From: CBDHHC01 sp050633205
GTDB lineage: Bacteria > Pseudomonadota > Alphaproteobacteria > Rhizobiales > CBDHHC01
Reading direction: 5' to 3'
Length of the DNA stretch: 46,566 bases
Assembly (NCBI GenBank): GCA_050633205.1
Contig: JBOEGA010000137.1
Coordinates: forward strand, 1-46,566
In this document: in pieces, positions 31,926 through 39,990 of the stretch
How the letters are laid out: each line of letters begins with the position of its first letter
Numbering within the stretch: the first letter of the stretch is position 1
The notes under the pieces: generated by a model
Databases searched by the model: none
Seen by the model: only the letters and a program-made list of their open reading frames with translations
Told to the model about the DNA's origin: nothing
Position numbers and translations under genes: made by a program

Positions 31926-32432
31926 ATGGCAGCGAGCAGAGAAAAGCTTTTTACCTTACTGAATGATCTTGGAATTCCATTTTCCACTGTTGAGCATAAG
32001 GCTCTGCATACAGTCGAAGAATCCCAGTCATTAAGGGGAGAAATTGACGGCGGGCACAGCAAGAACTTGTTTTTGAAGTGCAAAAAGGGCAAGTTGTGGC
32101 TTGTTACTGCGCTTGAGGATACCCAAATTGATTTGAAAGCACTGGCCAAGACTTTTGGTGCCGGGCGTTTCAGTTTTGGGAAGCCTGAGCTGTTGTTCGA
32201 AATGCTTGGAGTGCATCCGGGATCTGTGACACCTTTCTCAATCATCAATGATCCTGAAAAAAAGGTGCAACTGGTGCTTGATGCTAAAATGATGGAGGAA
32301 GAATTGTTAAATTTTCACCCTCTTGAAAACACAGCAACAACAAGTATCAGCAATAAGAATTTTATGAAATTCATAAAAGCAGTGGGCCATGAGCCTATTA
32401 TTTGTGAATTAAATTCGGAAAATCATGAATAA
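31926..32432 (+). CDS. YbaK/ProXp-type aminoacyl-tRNA deacylase
   Basis: 168 residues from ATG 31926 (an in-frame TTG at 31917 is less likely). It is a YbaK/EbsC fold of the type that trans-edits mischarged Ala-tRNA(Pro): VEHKALHTVEES near the N-terminus, SKNLFLKCKKG with the conserved catalytic lysine region, LFEMLGVHPGSVTPF, and VLDAKMMEEELLNFHPLEN (quoted to 19), typical of ProXp-ala. It acts in the cytoplasm as a translation quality-control factor. It stands close to tRNA-Gly but is transcribed away from it; no operon partner. Confidence 0.88.
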   Translation: MAASREKLFTLLNDLGIPFSTVEHKALHTVEESQSLRGEIDGGHSKNLFLKCKKGKLWLVTALEDTQIDLKALAKTFGAGRFSFGKPELLFEMLGVHPGSVTPFSIINDPEKKVQLVLDAKMMEEELLNFHPLENTATTSISNKNFMKFIKAVGHEPIICELNSENHE

Positions 32433-32554
32433 TCATGATTTAAAACGTCAATACGTCTTATATGGTGTTGTAAATAATGAATTTACAGCTCAATTTACGC
32501 AAAGATAAACTCAAGTAGCGATCCGAATGATTGTATGAGTATTGGAGGATTTAA

Positions 32555-33487
32555 ATGGATAAGCCCGGTTTAGAATTGGGAGCAGGCATTCCTGGGGGTG
32601 CTGTGAGCGATGAAGAGCTCATTAAAGACACCTCAACAAAGGATTTCGTCCCGGATGTAATCGAGGCTTCAAAGGACGTCCCAGTTCTTGTTGATTTCTG
32701 GTCTGAGCGGTGTGGGCCGTGCAAAACGCTTACACCAATTCTTGAAAAAGCGACACGCGATGCCGGTGGCAACGTTCGCCTCGTGAAGATGAATGTAGAC
32801 CAGCATCCTACTATTTTTCAGCAGATTTCTTCTCAGCTTGGTATTCAATCCATTCCAGCTGTGATTGCCTTTCATGATGGAAGGCCGGTTGATGGATTTG
32901 TTGGTGCACTTCCGGAAAAAGATATTAATGAATTTATCAAGCGCCTGCCCGGACAGGAAGGTGATGTTGAGGAAGTTCTTGAAACTGCAGATCAGGCTTT
33001 TAACGAAGGCGACCTTGAAACTGCCCTTGAGGTTTATGAGGCTATTTTTGAGGAAGTTCCTGACAACCTGAACGCGATTGCAGGTATAGCAAAGTGCCAT
33101 GTAGCCAAGGGTGATCTTGAAAAAGCAAAAGAGGTTCTGGATAAGGTTCCGCCTCTTAAAAAGGATGTGGCAATTATTGCCAATATTCTGGCCAATATTG
33201 AGCTACAGGAGAAATCTGAATCTGCTGGTGAACTGGCTCCGCTTAAAGCGAAACTTGATGCAGACCCAAATGACCATCAGGCCCGGTTCGATCTTGCTGT
33301 TGCCCTGAATGCTGCCGGTGACAGAGAAGCTGCCATGGATGAGCTGCTTGATATCATGAAGCGTAAAAATGGCTGGAATGATGATGCCGCCAAAAAACAG
33401 CTTATACAGTTCTTTGATGCCTGGGGAGCTACGGACCCGTTAACACTTAGTGGACGGCAGAAGTTGTCCCTGTTGCTGTTTTCGTGA
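32555..33487 (+). CDS. ybbN: Thioredoxin-TPR co-chaperone YbbN/CnoX
   Basis: 310 residues. A thioredoxin domain (~30-140) has the active-site motif CGPC at residues 53-56, and TPR repeats fill ~145-300. In contrast to E. coli CnoX (SxxC), both cysteines are present here, so it may keep redox activity. The family works as a chaperedoxin, handing oxidised or unfolded clients to GroEL/DnaK. GGAGG precedes ATG 32555. It is followed by a LON-domain gene, the usual alphaproteobacterial order. Confidence 0.93.
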   Translation: MDKPGLELGAGIPGGAVSDEELIKDTSTKDFVPDVIEASKDVPVLVDFWSERCGPCKTLTPILEKATRDAGGNVRLVKMNVDQHPTIFQQISSQLGIQSIPAVIAFHDGRPVDGFVGALPEKDINEFIKRLPGQEGDVEEVLETADQAFNEGDLETALEVYEAIFEEVPDNLNAIAGIAKCHVAKGDLEKAKEVLDKVPPLKKDVAIIANILANIELQEKSESAGELAPLKAKLDADPNDHQARFDLAVALNAAGDREAAMDELLDIMKRKNGWNDDAAKKQLIQFFDAWGATDPLTLSGRQKLSLLLFS

Positions 33488-33541
33488 ATAAGTTGTAAGA
33501 ATTAGTTTTTTTACTTTTGTTGTTATATTTAGGAGATCAAA

Positions 33542-34228
33542 GTCATCGCTTCCGACGAAAGATATCTAGACCCGGATGATCTTCCAGAGTCTATACCTGT
33601 ATTTCCGTTGCAGGGCGCTATTCTTTTGCCTCGCGCGACTATGCCTCTGCACATATTTGAACCGCGCTATCTTATGATGGTGGATGATGTGCTGGCTGGT
33701 GACAGGCTTATCGGTATTGTTCAGCCAGTGGAAGATCCAGGTGAACATCAATCTCCTCAAAGTAACAATGCGCCGATCAGAGATATCGGATGTGTCGGCA
33801 GACTGACCTCGTTTACTGAAACTGAGGATGACAGAGTGCTGATATCTCTGACAGGTATTTCCCGATTTGTGATTGCCCGTGAAGAAAATACTGATGCCCC
33901 TTACAGATTATTCGATGTTAACTTCAAGCCGTTTGCCAAGGATCTTATTTCTGACGGGGCGGAAGAAGGCGTTGACCGGGATTATCTGCTGAGTGTTCTC
34001 AAAGCATATCTGGATAATAACGACCTGAGTGCTGACTGGGAGAGTATTCACCGATCTTCGAATGAACTTCTGGTCAATACTCTATCTATGATAAGCCCTT
34101 ATGGAGCTGAAGAGAAGCAGGCTTTACTTGAGGCTGCTGACCTGAAAGCACGTGCTGAGGTTCTTATTGCACTGGCCGAGATGGATCTTGCTGCAACGGA
34201 TGATGGAACAGGTACTACAATTCAGTAG
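33542..34228 (+). CDS. LON N-domain (substrate-binding) protein with non-canonical start
   Basis: About 228 residues if counted from 33542. The LON N-terminal domain is clear: SIPVFPLQGAILLPR, HIFEPRYLMMVDD, IGCVGRLTSF and the helical C-terminal bundle. The protein must begin before VFPL, yet the frame has no ATG, GTG or TTG between an in-frame stop at 33530 and the TTG at 33608, which would cut off the first strand. AGGAG at 33531-33535 is well placed for GTC 33542 or ATC 33545, so a rare start codon is likely; sequencing error is the alternative. Likely an adaptor or protein-quality factor, paired with ybbN. Confidence 0.78.
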   Translation, partial: VIASDERYLDPDDLPESIPVFPLQGAILLPRATMPLHIFEPRYLMMVDDVLAGDRLIGIVQPVEDPGEHQSPQSNNAPIRDIGCVGRLTSFTETEDDRVLISLTGISRFVIAREENTDAPYRLFDVNFKPFAKDLISDGAEEGVDRDYLLSVLKAYLDNNDLSADWESIHRSSNELLVNTLSMISPYGAEEKQALLEAADLKARAEVLIALAEMDLAATDDGTGTTIQ

Positions 34229-34356
34229 TTTACCTTATCCTCCCCCTGATTCAGATCTATTAATTGCATCTCCTGACATTGTTTGGCATTTTCAAAAACT
34301 TTTGCTAAACAGGCTTCTTTGTTCAATGAATTCAGTTGTCAGGAGTTAAGCTAAAG

Positions 34357-34890
34357 ATGCGTGGTTACTTTGCTATTGGGGCCGAGGGTATTTCCAAACA
34401 TATGAATCTGGGCAATCTGATCCGCTCAGCATATGCTTTTGAGGCCAGCTTTGTATTTACCATTAATGCACATCCCAAGGCATTCAGAAGAAATTCTGAT
34501 AGCTCAAAAGCGATGACCCATCTTCCGGTTTATAACTGGGCATCTGTTGATACGATGCAGCTTCCAAACTCCTGCAAGCTGGTTGGTGTCGAGTTTATTG
34601 ATGAAGCTATTGATCTGCCGAGTTTTCATCACCCGCTCAATGCTGCTTATGTGCTTGGTCCTGAAAAGGGAATCCTGTCAGATGAACTTCTGGAAAAATG
34701 CGATCAGATTGTAAAAATCCCGACGCGATTCTGTATTAATGTTGGGGTTGCAGGTTCGATTATCATGTATGACAGGATTAAAAGCCTTGGAAGATTTGCT
34801 CCCAAGCCCATTTCAGAAGTGGCAAAAGTGCAAAAGCTGGATAATCATGTGCATGGAACGCACCATAACTACTCTACACGCAAGGATTGA
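34357..34890 (+). CDS. SpoU/TrmH family RNA methyltransferase
   Basis: 177 residues from ATG 34357 with AGGAG about 11 nt before it. A SPOUT knot fold: motif 1 NLGNLIRSAYAF (asparagine and arginine of the active site), motif 2 YVLGPEKGILSDEL, and motif 3 IPTRFCINVGVAGSIIMYD (19), which forms the SAM-binding knot. It would 2'-O-methylate a ribose in tRNA or rRNA; the exact nucleotide is not inferable. It is short, with no extra N-terminal RNA-binding domain. It lies between the LON gene and IalB. Confidence 0.9.
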   Translation: MRGYFAIGAEGISKHMNLGNLIRSAYAFEASFVFTINAHPKAFRRNSDSSKAMTHLPVYNWASVDTMQLPNSCKLVGVEFIDEAIDLPSFHHPLNAAYVLGPEKGILSDELLEKCDQIVKIPTRFCINVGVAGSIIMYDRIKSLGRFAPKPISEVAKVQKLDNHVHGTHHNYSTRKD

Positions 34891-34974
34891 GATCCGCTTG
34901 TGTTGGCTTTCAATCTGCAACCCGCTATAAAGGCTAAAAGCTTGGGACTCACGGATTGATTTGGGGGACGTTTC

Positions 34975-35484
34975 ATGATTAAGAGACTATTTACAGCATT
35001 AACTCTTTTCGCTTCTTTATGTTACATTTCTTCTGCTTCTGCGCAGACTGCCAAGGAAATTGCGACATATTCGGACTGGACGGTTCATGTTTATAGTGAC
35101 CCATCGAAGAAAATATGTTTTGTTTCTTCCCAGCCGACAGATAAATTGCCTAAAAATGTTAAGCGCGGTGTCGTTGTATTTTATATTTCGCACTGGCCGA
35201 AGCAGAAAGTTAAGAATGAAATCAGCGTAGATGTTGGTTATCCTTTGAAAAAGGACAGCCAACCAGTTGCTGTTATTGGTTCTGAATCATTTAAATTTAT
35301 AGTGAAATCAGACAAGGCTTTTGTTGAGACTCCTGAAATAGAAAAGAAGATGTTTGCTGCAATGAAGGTTGGCAGCACAATGGTTCTGACCGGAGTTTCG
35401 CGACGTGGTACGCAGACTACAGACAGTTATTCGCTTTCAGGATTGTCTGCTGCATTAAAAAAACTTGAGACAGAGTGCAAGTAG
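34975..35484 (+). CDS. Invasion-associated locus B (IalB) family protein
   Basis: 169 residues. The signal peptide ends SSASAQ (~residue 24). The mature part has the IalB layout: YSDWTVHVY, CFVSSQP, DVGYPLKK, and a final LSALKKLETEC-like end (SGLSAALKKLETEC). Two or three cysteines may form a disulfide. It is periplasmic or envelope-located; named for Bartonella but widespread in free-living alphaproteobacteria, with unclear role. It directly precedes rlmN with a 6-nt gap, a conserved alphaproteobacterial order. Confidence 0.88.
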   Translation: MIKRLFTALTLFASLCYISSASAQTAKEIATYSDWTVHVYSDPSKKICFVSSQPTDKLPKNVKRGVVVFYISHWPKQKVKNEISVDVGYPLKKDSQPVAVIGSESFKFIVKSDKAFVETPEIEKKMFAAMKVGSTMVLTGVSRRGTQTTDSYSLSGLSAALKKLETECK

Positions 35485-35490
35485 GTAGTG

Positions 35491-36708
35491 ATGAGTATTT
35501 CTATCCCGACTGAGTCAAATATTAACGAGAATAACCAGAATGTAGAGGCTTTAGCTGAGCTTAAACCTCTCATCGGGCTAAGTCGTGAGGAAATAGCTGA
35601 AGAATTAAAAGCTCTTGATGTGCCTGATAAAGCACTGCGTATGCGAGCCAGCCAGCTATGGAACTGGATGTATATAAGAGGTGCACGGGACTTTGATGAG
35701 ATGACCAATATCTCTAAAGATCTGCGCCAACAGCTCAAGGGGCATTTTACAATTGCCCGTCCTGAGATTGTTTCCGAGCAGGTCTCAGTCGATGGCACCC
35801 GAAAATGGCTTCTGCGTCTCGCGCCGACACGACCAGGTGAACGTGGCCCAGAAGTTGAAGCTGTTTATATTCCTGAACAAAAGCGTGGCACCCTGTGCAT
35901 TTCAAGTCAGGTTGGCTGTACACTTACCTGCACATTTTGCCATACGGGAACACAAAGACTGGTTCGCAACCTTACTGCCGGAGAAATCGTCGATCAGATC
36001 CTGATTGCACGGGACAAAGTTGGAGACTGGCCTGAAGCTGAAAGACCGACAGATGGTCTGATCCCAAGTGGTGAACGGGCAATTTCCAATATTGTTCTGA
36101 TGGGAATGGGAGAGCCGCTTTATAATTTTGAAAATGTCAAGCAAGCTATTGATATTGCTTCTGATGGAGATGGCCTCTCTGTTTCGAAACGGCGTATCAC
36201 TTTATCAACATCTGGTATTGTACCGATGATTGAGCGTTGCGGTGAAGAAAGCGGCGTTATGCTTGCTATTTCTCTTCATGCTGTGCGTGATGATCTGCGC
36301 AATGAGCTGGTTCCTATCAATAAGAAATATCCAATCAAAGAGTTGCTTGACGCCTGCCGGAACTATCCTGGTGTATCCAATGCGAGGCGAATTACGTTTG
36401 AGTATGTGATGCTTAAGGATGTGAATGACTCGATTGCTGATGCCAAAGAGCTGGTAAGATTACTGTCAGGCATTCCGGCGAAGATTAATCTTATTCCGTT
36501 TAACCCCTGGCCCGGCTCACCCTATGAGTGTTCTGACTGGGATCAGATTGAGCGCTTTGCGGATATTGTTAACCGGGCAGGATATGCCAGCCCTGTGAGA
36601 ACTCCGCGGGGTCGGGATATTATGGCGGCCTGCGGTCAGCTTAAATCTGCCAGCGTTACATTGAAGGCGAGCCTACGAAAACAGCAGGAAAATCTCGCTA
36701 ACGCCTGA
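35491..36708 (+). CDS. rlmN: Dual-specificity 23S rRNA A2503/tRNA A37 C2-methyltransferase RlmN
   Basis: 405 residues from ATG 35491 (GTG 35488 is an alternative). Radical SAM enzyme: cluster motif CTLTCTFC (CxxxCxxC), the GMGEPLYNF signature, SLHAVRDDLRNELVP, and the conserved cysteine near the C-terminus in MAACGQL that forms the methyl-transfer adduct. It methylates A2503 of 23S rRNA and A37 of some tRNAs. It has a ~20-residue acidic/asparagine-rich N-terminal extension compared with E. coli. It follows IalB closely and shares its transcript. Confidence 0.95.
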   Translation: MSISIPTESNINENNQNVEALAELKPLIGLSREEIAEELKALDVPDKALRMRASQLWNWMYIRGARDFDEMTNISKDLRQQLKGHFTIARPEIVSEQVSVDGTRKWLLRLAPTRPGERGPEVEAVYIPEQKRGTLCISSQVGCTLTCTFCHTGTQRLVRNLTAGEIVDQILIARDKVGDWPEAERPTDGLIPSGERAISNIVLMGMGEPLYNFENVKQAIDIASDGDGLSVSKRRITLSTSGIVPMIERCGEESGVMLAISLHAVRDDLRNELVPINKKYPIKELLDACRNYPGVSNARRITFEYVMLKDVNDSIADAKELVRLLSGIPAKINLIPFNPWPGSPYECSDWDQIERFADIVNRAGYASPVRTPRGRDIMAACGQLKSASVTLKASLRKQQENLANA

Positions 36709-36842
36709 TTAATGTTGCGTTGCACAATATTTTCTGTACTAATAATAATCAGCGTTAACGCTACAAACACTAATTTAACCGATATTCCGGTTTCCAGTGA
36801 CGAGTGGCGTTGCACTGATTTTTATTGTGCGAGGACAGTGAT

Positions 36843-37376
36843 ATGTTTGCTCCTTATTTTAGTCTACCTGCAAAAATGATTCAGAGTTTTACCGAGCTGA
36901 CTATCGCTAATATCAGCAATAGTATGAAGATTGCGGGTGATATGATGAATGCGGGATTGCAGTCATCAAGCAGTTTTGCCCAAACTTCAAAGCAAACGAC
37001 CAGCAATGAAATGCCATTCCCTTTTACAGCGTTTAACTATATTCCCAACCTTTTTAAGGAAGAAGAAAAGCCTGTAAATCCTTTTATGCCAATAAACCCT
37101 TTTGAGGCTTTTCAGCCAAAATCTTCAAATAATAAACTCTTTCCCATGATTGACCTGTCTAATGTTCAGGGACAACAAAACCCTTTTAGCAGTTTATCTC
37201 CTTTTTCAGCGTTTTCGCATTTGCAGCCGATGTTTGAAAAGATGAGAGGAGCAACCGGCGGGAATAGCGTTAAAGGTGCGATGATCTTCTTTGATATTCC
37301 ACTGGACAGCTTCAAGTTTGATAATATTTCACAGAATCTTCCGTGGGCCTCGTTTCCAGGCTTAAATCAAAAGTGA
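36843..37376 (+). CDS. Hypothetical NPF-rich low-complexity protein
   Basis: 177 residues from ATG 36843, with GAGGA 9 nt upstream. Residues ~1-50 are an amphipathic, phasin-like helix (FTELTIANISNSMKIAGDMM). Residues ~70-140 are low complexity, with repeated Asn-Pro-Phe and Ser-Pro-Phe units (NPFMPINPFEAF, QNPFSSLSPFSAF). No signal peptide, no cysteine. I do not recognise a family. It might bind granules or a protein surface through the repeats (inference). It lies between rlmN and argG, with a ~130-bp gap before it, so it is probably a separate transcript. Confidence 0.65.
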   Translation: MFAPYFSLPAKMIQSFTELTIANISNSMKIAGDMMNAGLQSSSSFAQTSKQTTSNEMPFPFTAFNYIPNLFKEEEKPVNPFMPINPFEAFQPKSSNNKLFPMIDLSNVQGQQNPFSSLSPFSAFSHLQPMFEKMRGATGGNSVKGAMIFFDIPLDSFKFDNISQNLPWASFPGLNQK

Positions 37377-37491
37377 CATTTCATCTGATTTTCAATAATG
37401 TACTTGCCAAACTGGTCATCACCGCCTAGACCCACGGTTAAGGCATTGCTTCTCCATATGTATTGGGGAACGCTTCAACTCATTCAGGATC

Positions 37492-38718
37492 ATGTATATG
37501 GCACAGGGAAAAGACATTAATAAAGTTGTGCTCGCTTATTCAGGCGGGTTGGACACATCAATTATCCTCAAATGGCTTCAGACCACATATGACTGCGAAG
37601 TCGTAACATTTACTGCTGACCTTGGTCAGGGTGAAGAGCTTGAGCCAGCACGTAAAAAAGCTGAAATGCTTGGCATCAAAGAGATTTATATTGATGACCT
37701 GCGCGAAGAGTTTATCAGCGAATATGTATTCCCAATGTTCCGCGCCAATGCTGTCTATGAAGGTGTTTACCTGCTTGGTACTTCTATCGCACGGCCTTTG
37801 ATTTCCAAACGTCTGATTGAGATTGCCGAAGAGACCGGGGCGGATGCTATTTCTCACGGTGCGACTGGCAAGGGTAATGATCAGGTAAGATTTGAGCTTT
37901 CTGCCTATGCCCTGAATCCAAAAATCAAGGTTATTGCTCCATGGCGTGAGTGGGAATTAAAGAGCAGAACGGATCTTATTAATTTCGCTGAAATGCATCA
38001 GATCCCAGTACCAAAAGACAAGCGTGGAGAGGCTCCCTTCTCTGTTGATGCTAATATGCTGCATTCCTCATCTGAAGGTAAAGTTCTGGAAGATCCATGG
38101 GTTGAAGCTCCTGCCTATGTTTTCCAACGCAGTGTTTCTCCTGAGGAAGCACCTGATCAGGCTACTTATATTGAGATTGGTTTCGAGAAAGGTGATGCAG
38201 TTTCACTGAATGGGGAGAAACTTTCTCCTGCTACACTTTTTGCCAAACTGAACGATCTTGGGCGTGATAATGGTATCGGCCGTCTTGATATGGTTGAAAA
38301 CCGTTTTGTCGGAATGAAATCACGCGGCGTTTATGAGACCCCTGGCGGAACTATTCTTCTTAGTGCACACCGTGCGATTGAGTCCATCACCCTTGATCGA
38401 GGAGCTGCTCATTTGAAAGATGAGTTGATGCCACGTTATGCGGAACTGATTTATAACGGTTTCTGGTTCTCTCCTGAAAGAGAAATGCTGCAGGCCGCAA
38501 TTGATAAATCACAAGAACATGTAGAGGGTGTTGTTCGCCTGAAACTTTACAAGGGCAATGTGATTGTTGTTGGACGTCAAAGCGAGATGTCTCTGTATTC
38601 TGAGGATATTGTAACGTTTGAAGATGATGCGGGTGCTTATGACCAGAAGGATGCAGAAGGCTTTATTCGTCTGAATGCCCTTCGTTTGCAGCAATATGGA
38701 TTGCGCAGACAAAAATAA
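37492..38718 (+). CDS. argG: Argininosuccinate synthase
   Basis: 408 residues. ATP-PPase motif LAYSGGLDTS near the N-terminus, HGATGKGNDQVRFE for citrulline/aspartate binding, and APWREWE are all present and intact. It joins citrulline and aspartate in arginine synthesis in the cytoplasm. A second ATG two codons in (37498) would also give the family-typical MAQGKDINKVVL start. It has a perfect terminator just downstream and no arginine-pathway neighbours. Confidence 0.96.
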   Translation: MYMAQGKDINKVVLAYSGGLDTSIILKWLQTTYDCEVVTFTADLGQGEELEPARKKAEMLGIKEIYIDDLREEFISEYVFPMFRANAVYEGVYLLGTSIARPLISKRLIEIAEETGADAISHGATGKGNDQVRFELSAYALNPKIKVIAPWREWELKSRTDLINFAEMHQIPVPKDKRGEAPFSVDANMLHSSSEGKVLEDPWVEAPAYVFQRSVSPEEAPDQATYIEIGFEKGDAVSLNGEKLSPATLFAKLNDLGRDNGIGRLDMVENRFVGMKSRGVYETPGGTILLSAHRAIESITLDRGAAHLKDELMPRYAELIYNGFWFSPEREMLQAAIDKSQEHVEGVVRLKLYKGNVIVVGRQSEMSLYSEDIVTFEDDAGAYDQKDAEGFIRLNALRLQQYGLRRQK

Positions 38719-38726
38719 GAATGATG

Positions 38727-38758
38727 ACTCTCGCTTCGTTAAAGGAGCGAGAGTTTTC
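38727..38758 (+). terminator. Intrinsic terminator of argG
   Basis: ACTCTCGCT pairs with AGCGAGAGT (38727-38735 with 38746-38754), followed by TTTC. It also lies just outside the stop of the convergent acyltransferase gene. Confidence 0.85.
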
Positions 38759-38764
38759 ACTAAA

Positions 38765-39748
38765 TTAAAGATCAGGGCTTACAGGTTTTGCTTTTTCATC
38801 TTTAGCGCCAAAGTGGGATCTGTAGCGGGAATCCATTACTTCCATCGGCATGATTATCAATACATCAGTTGTACCAAACTGGTGGTCAATAACAGCACCA
38901 TCGCCAAAATAAGCCCCCAGGCGTAAATACCCCTTAATCAGAGGTGGCATCGCCCGGAGTGCTTTTCTCATATCCAGCTCTGATTTTGGCAGCATATTCA
39001 TATCAATACGAAGATTGTCATGTGCACGAACGCGCCATTCTTCAGGTGCCAATGCATTATGGTGAAGGAAGCTTAGTGCCAGCTCGTGCTGTTTTGGATC
39101 TGTTCCAGGGAAACTTGCGCAACCAATCAATACGTTGTCGCCATGTTCGTGAACGTAATTCCAGATGCCCTGCCACAGCAGCTCTACAGTTCTTTTTGTA
39201 CGGAATGGCTTTAATACGCAGGAACGGCCAAGTTCGAGAAATTTATAGTCCGAACCTTTTTTCTCAATTAGGCTGGCTATATCAAATTCACTCTGGGTGT
39301 AAAAGCCGTTATAGAGTTCAGCAACTTCCTGTCTAAGAAGACGATATGTGCCAACAACACGAGAACGCTTTGGCCAGGGACGCTTTTTCAGCGTTTTAAG
39401 GGTTTTTGCCTGATTGCCCTTATCTACGACAAGAAGGTGATCGCAAATTGGATCGTATTCATCAACATCACGCCCAGTCATTACCGTTGAAGCGTTCGCA
39501 ATAGCTGACATTTCCCTGTAAAATACACGATAGCGCAATTTCTGGGCGCGACGGATATCTACCCGGGTTGTAGCCAGACGGACTTCAAGGTCCCCAATAT
39601 TCCCATACACTTTTGGCTCAGCCCGTCTAAAGCCAAGCTGACGTGGAACAAAACGGCTTGGTGGGAACGAAAAAAACCCCGAAGGAATATAACCGAAGCC
39701 AAAGCCAGGCTTGGATTTTCGAGAAAATTTTCGAGTAGTGAACTTCAT
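38765..39748 (-). CDS. OlsB-like GNAT acyltransferase (ornithine lipid type)
   Basis: 327 residues. After a basic ~50-residue N-terminus comes the OlsB/hemolysin-type GNAT fold: VRLATTRVDIRRAQKLRYRV (quoted in 20), DEYDPICDHLLVVD, LELGRSCVLKPFR, and IGCASFPGTDP. Enzymes of this family transfer a 3-hydroxyacyl group from ACP to ornithine, the first step of ornithine-lipid synthesis. No olsA-like O-acyltransferase is adjacent, so the lipid product is inferred. It is convergent with argG. The ~240 bp upstream (39749-39990) hold no gene I can identify. Confidence 0.85.
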   Translation of the reverse strand: MKFTTRKFSRKSKPGFGFGYIPSGFFSFPPSRFVPRQLGFRRAEPKVYGNIGDLEVRLATTRVDIRRAQKLRYRVFYREMSAIANASTVMTGRDVDEYDPICDHLLVVDKGNQAKTLKTLKKRPWPKRSRVVGTYRLLRQEVAELYNGFYTQSEFDIASLIEKKGSDYKFLELGRSCVLKPFRTKRTVELLWQGIWNYVHEHGDNVLIGCASFPGTDPKQHELALSFLHHNALAPEEWRVRAHDNLRIDMNMLPKSELDMRKALRAMPPLIKGYLRLGAYFGDGAVIDHQFGTTDVLIIMPMEVMDSRYRSHFGAKDEKAKPVSPDL

Positions 39749-39990
39749 TCAGGGTCTCCCACAGCAGCACATGCTTTATGACAATAGATAGCATTATACT
39801 GGATATTGTCACTCTAATTCCTTAGTATAACACGCTATGCTATTGTTTTATTTTTACTTTTTTTGATGTCACGCATTTCACGCTATAACAGAATAGCAAG
39901 TCAATGAGAAGATCTTGTGACTAAATGAGGTAAAAAGATTCACAAGTTAAACCACAAAATTACGGTTAACAGTAGCCCTGAAAGAGTTTT

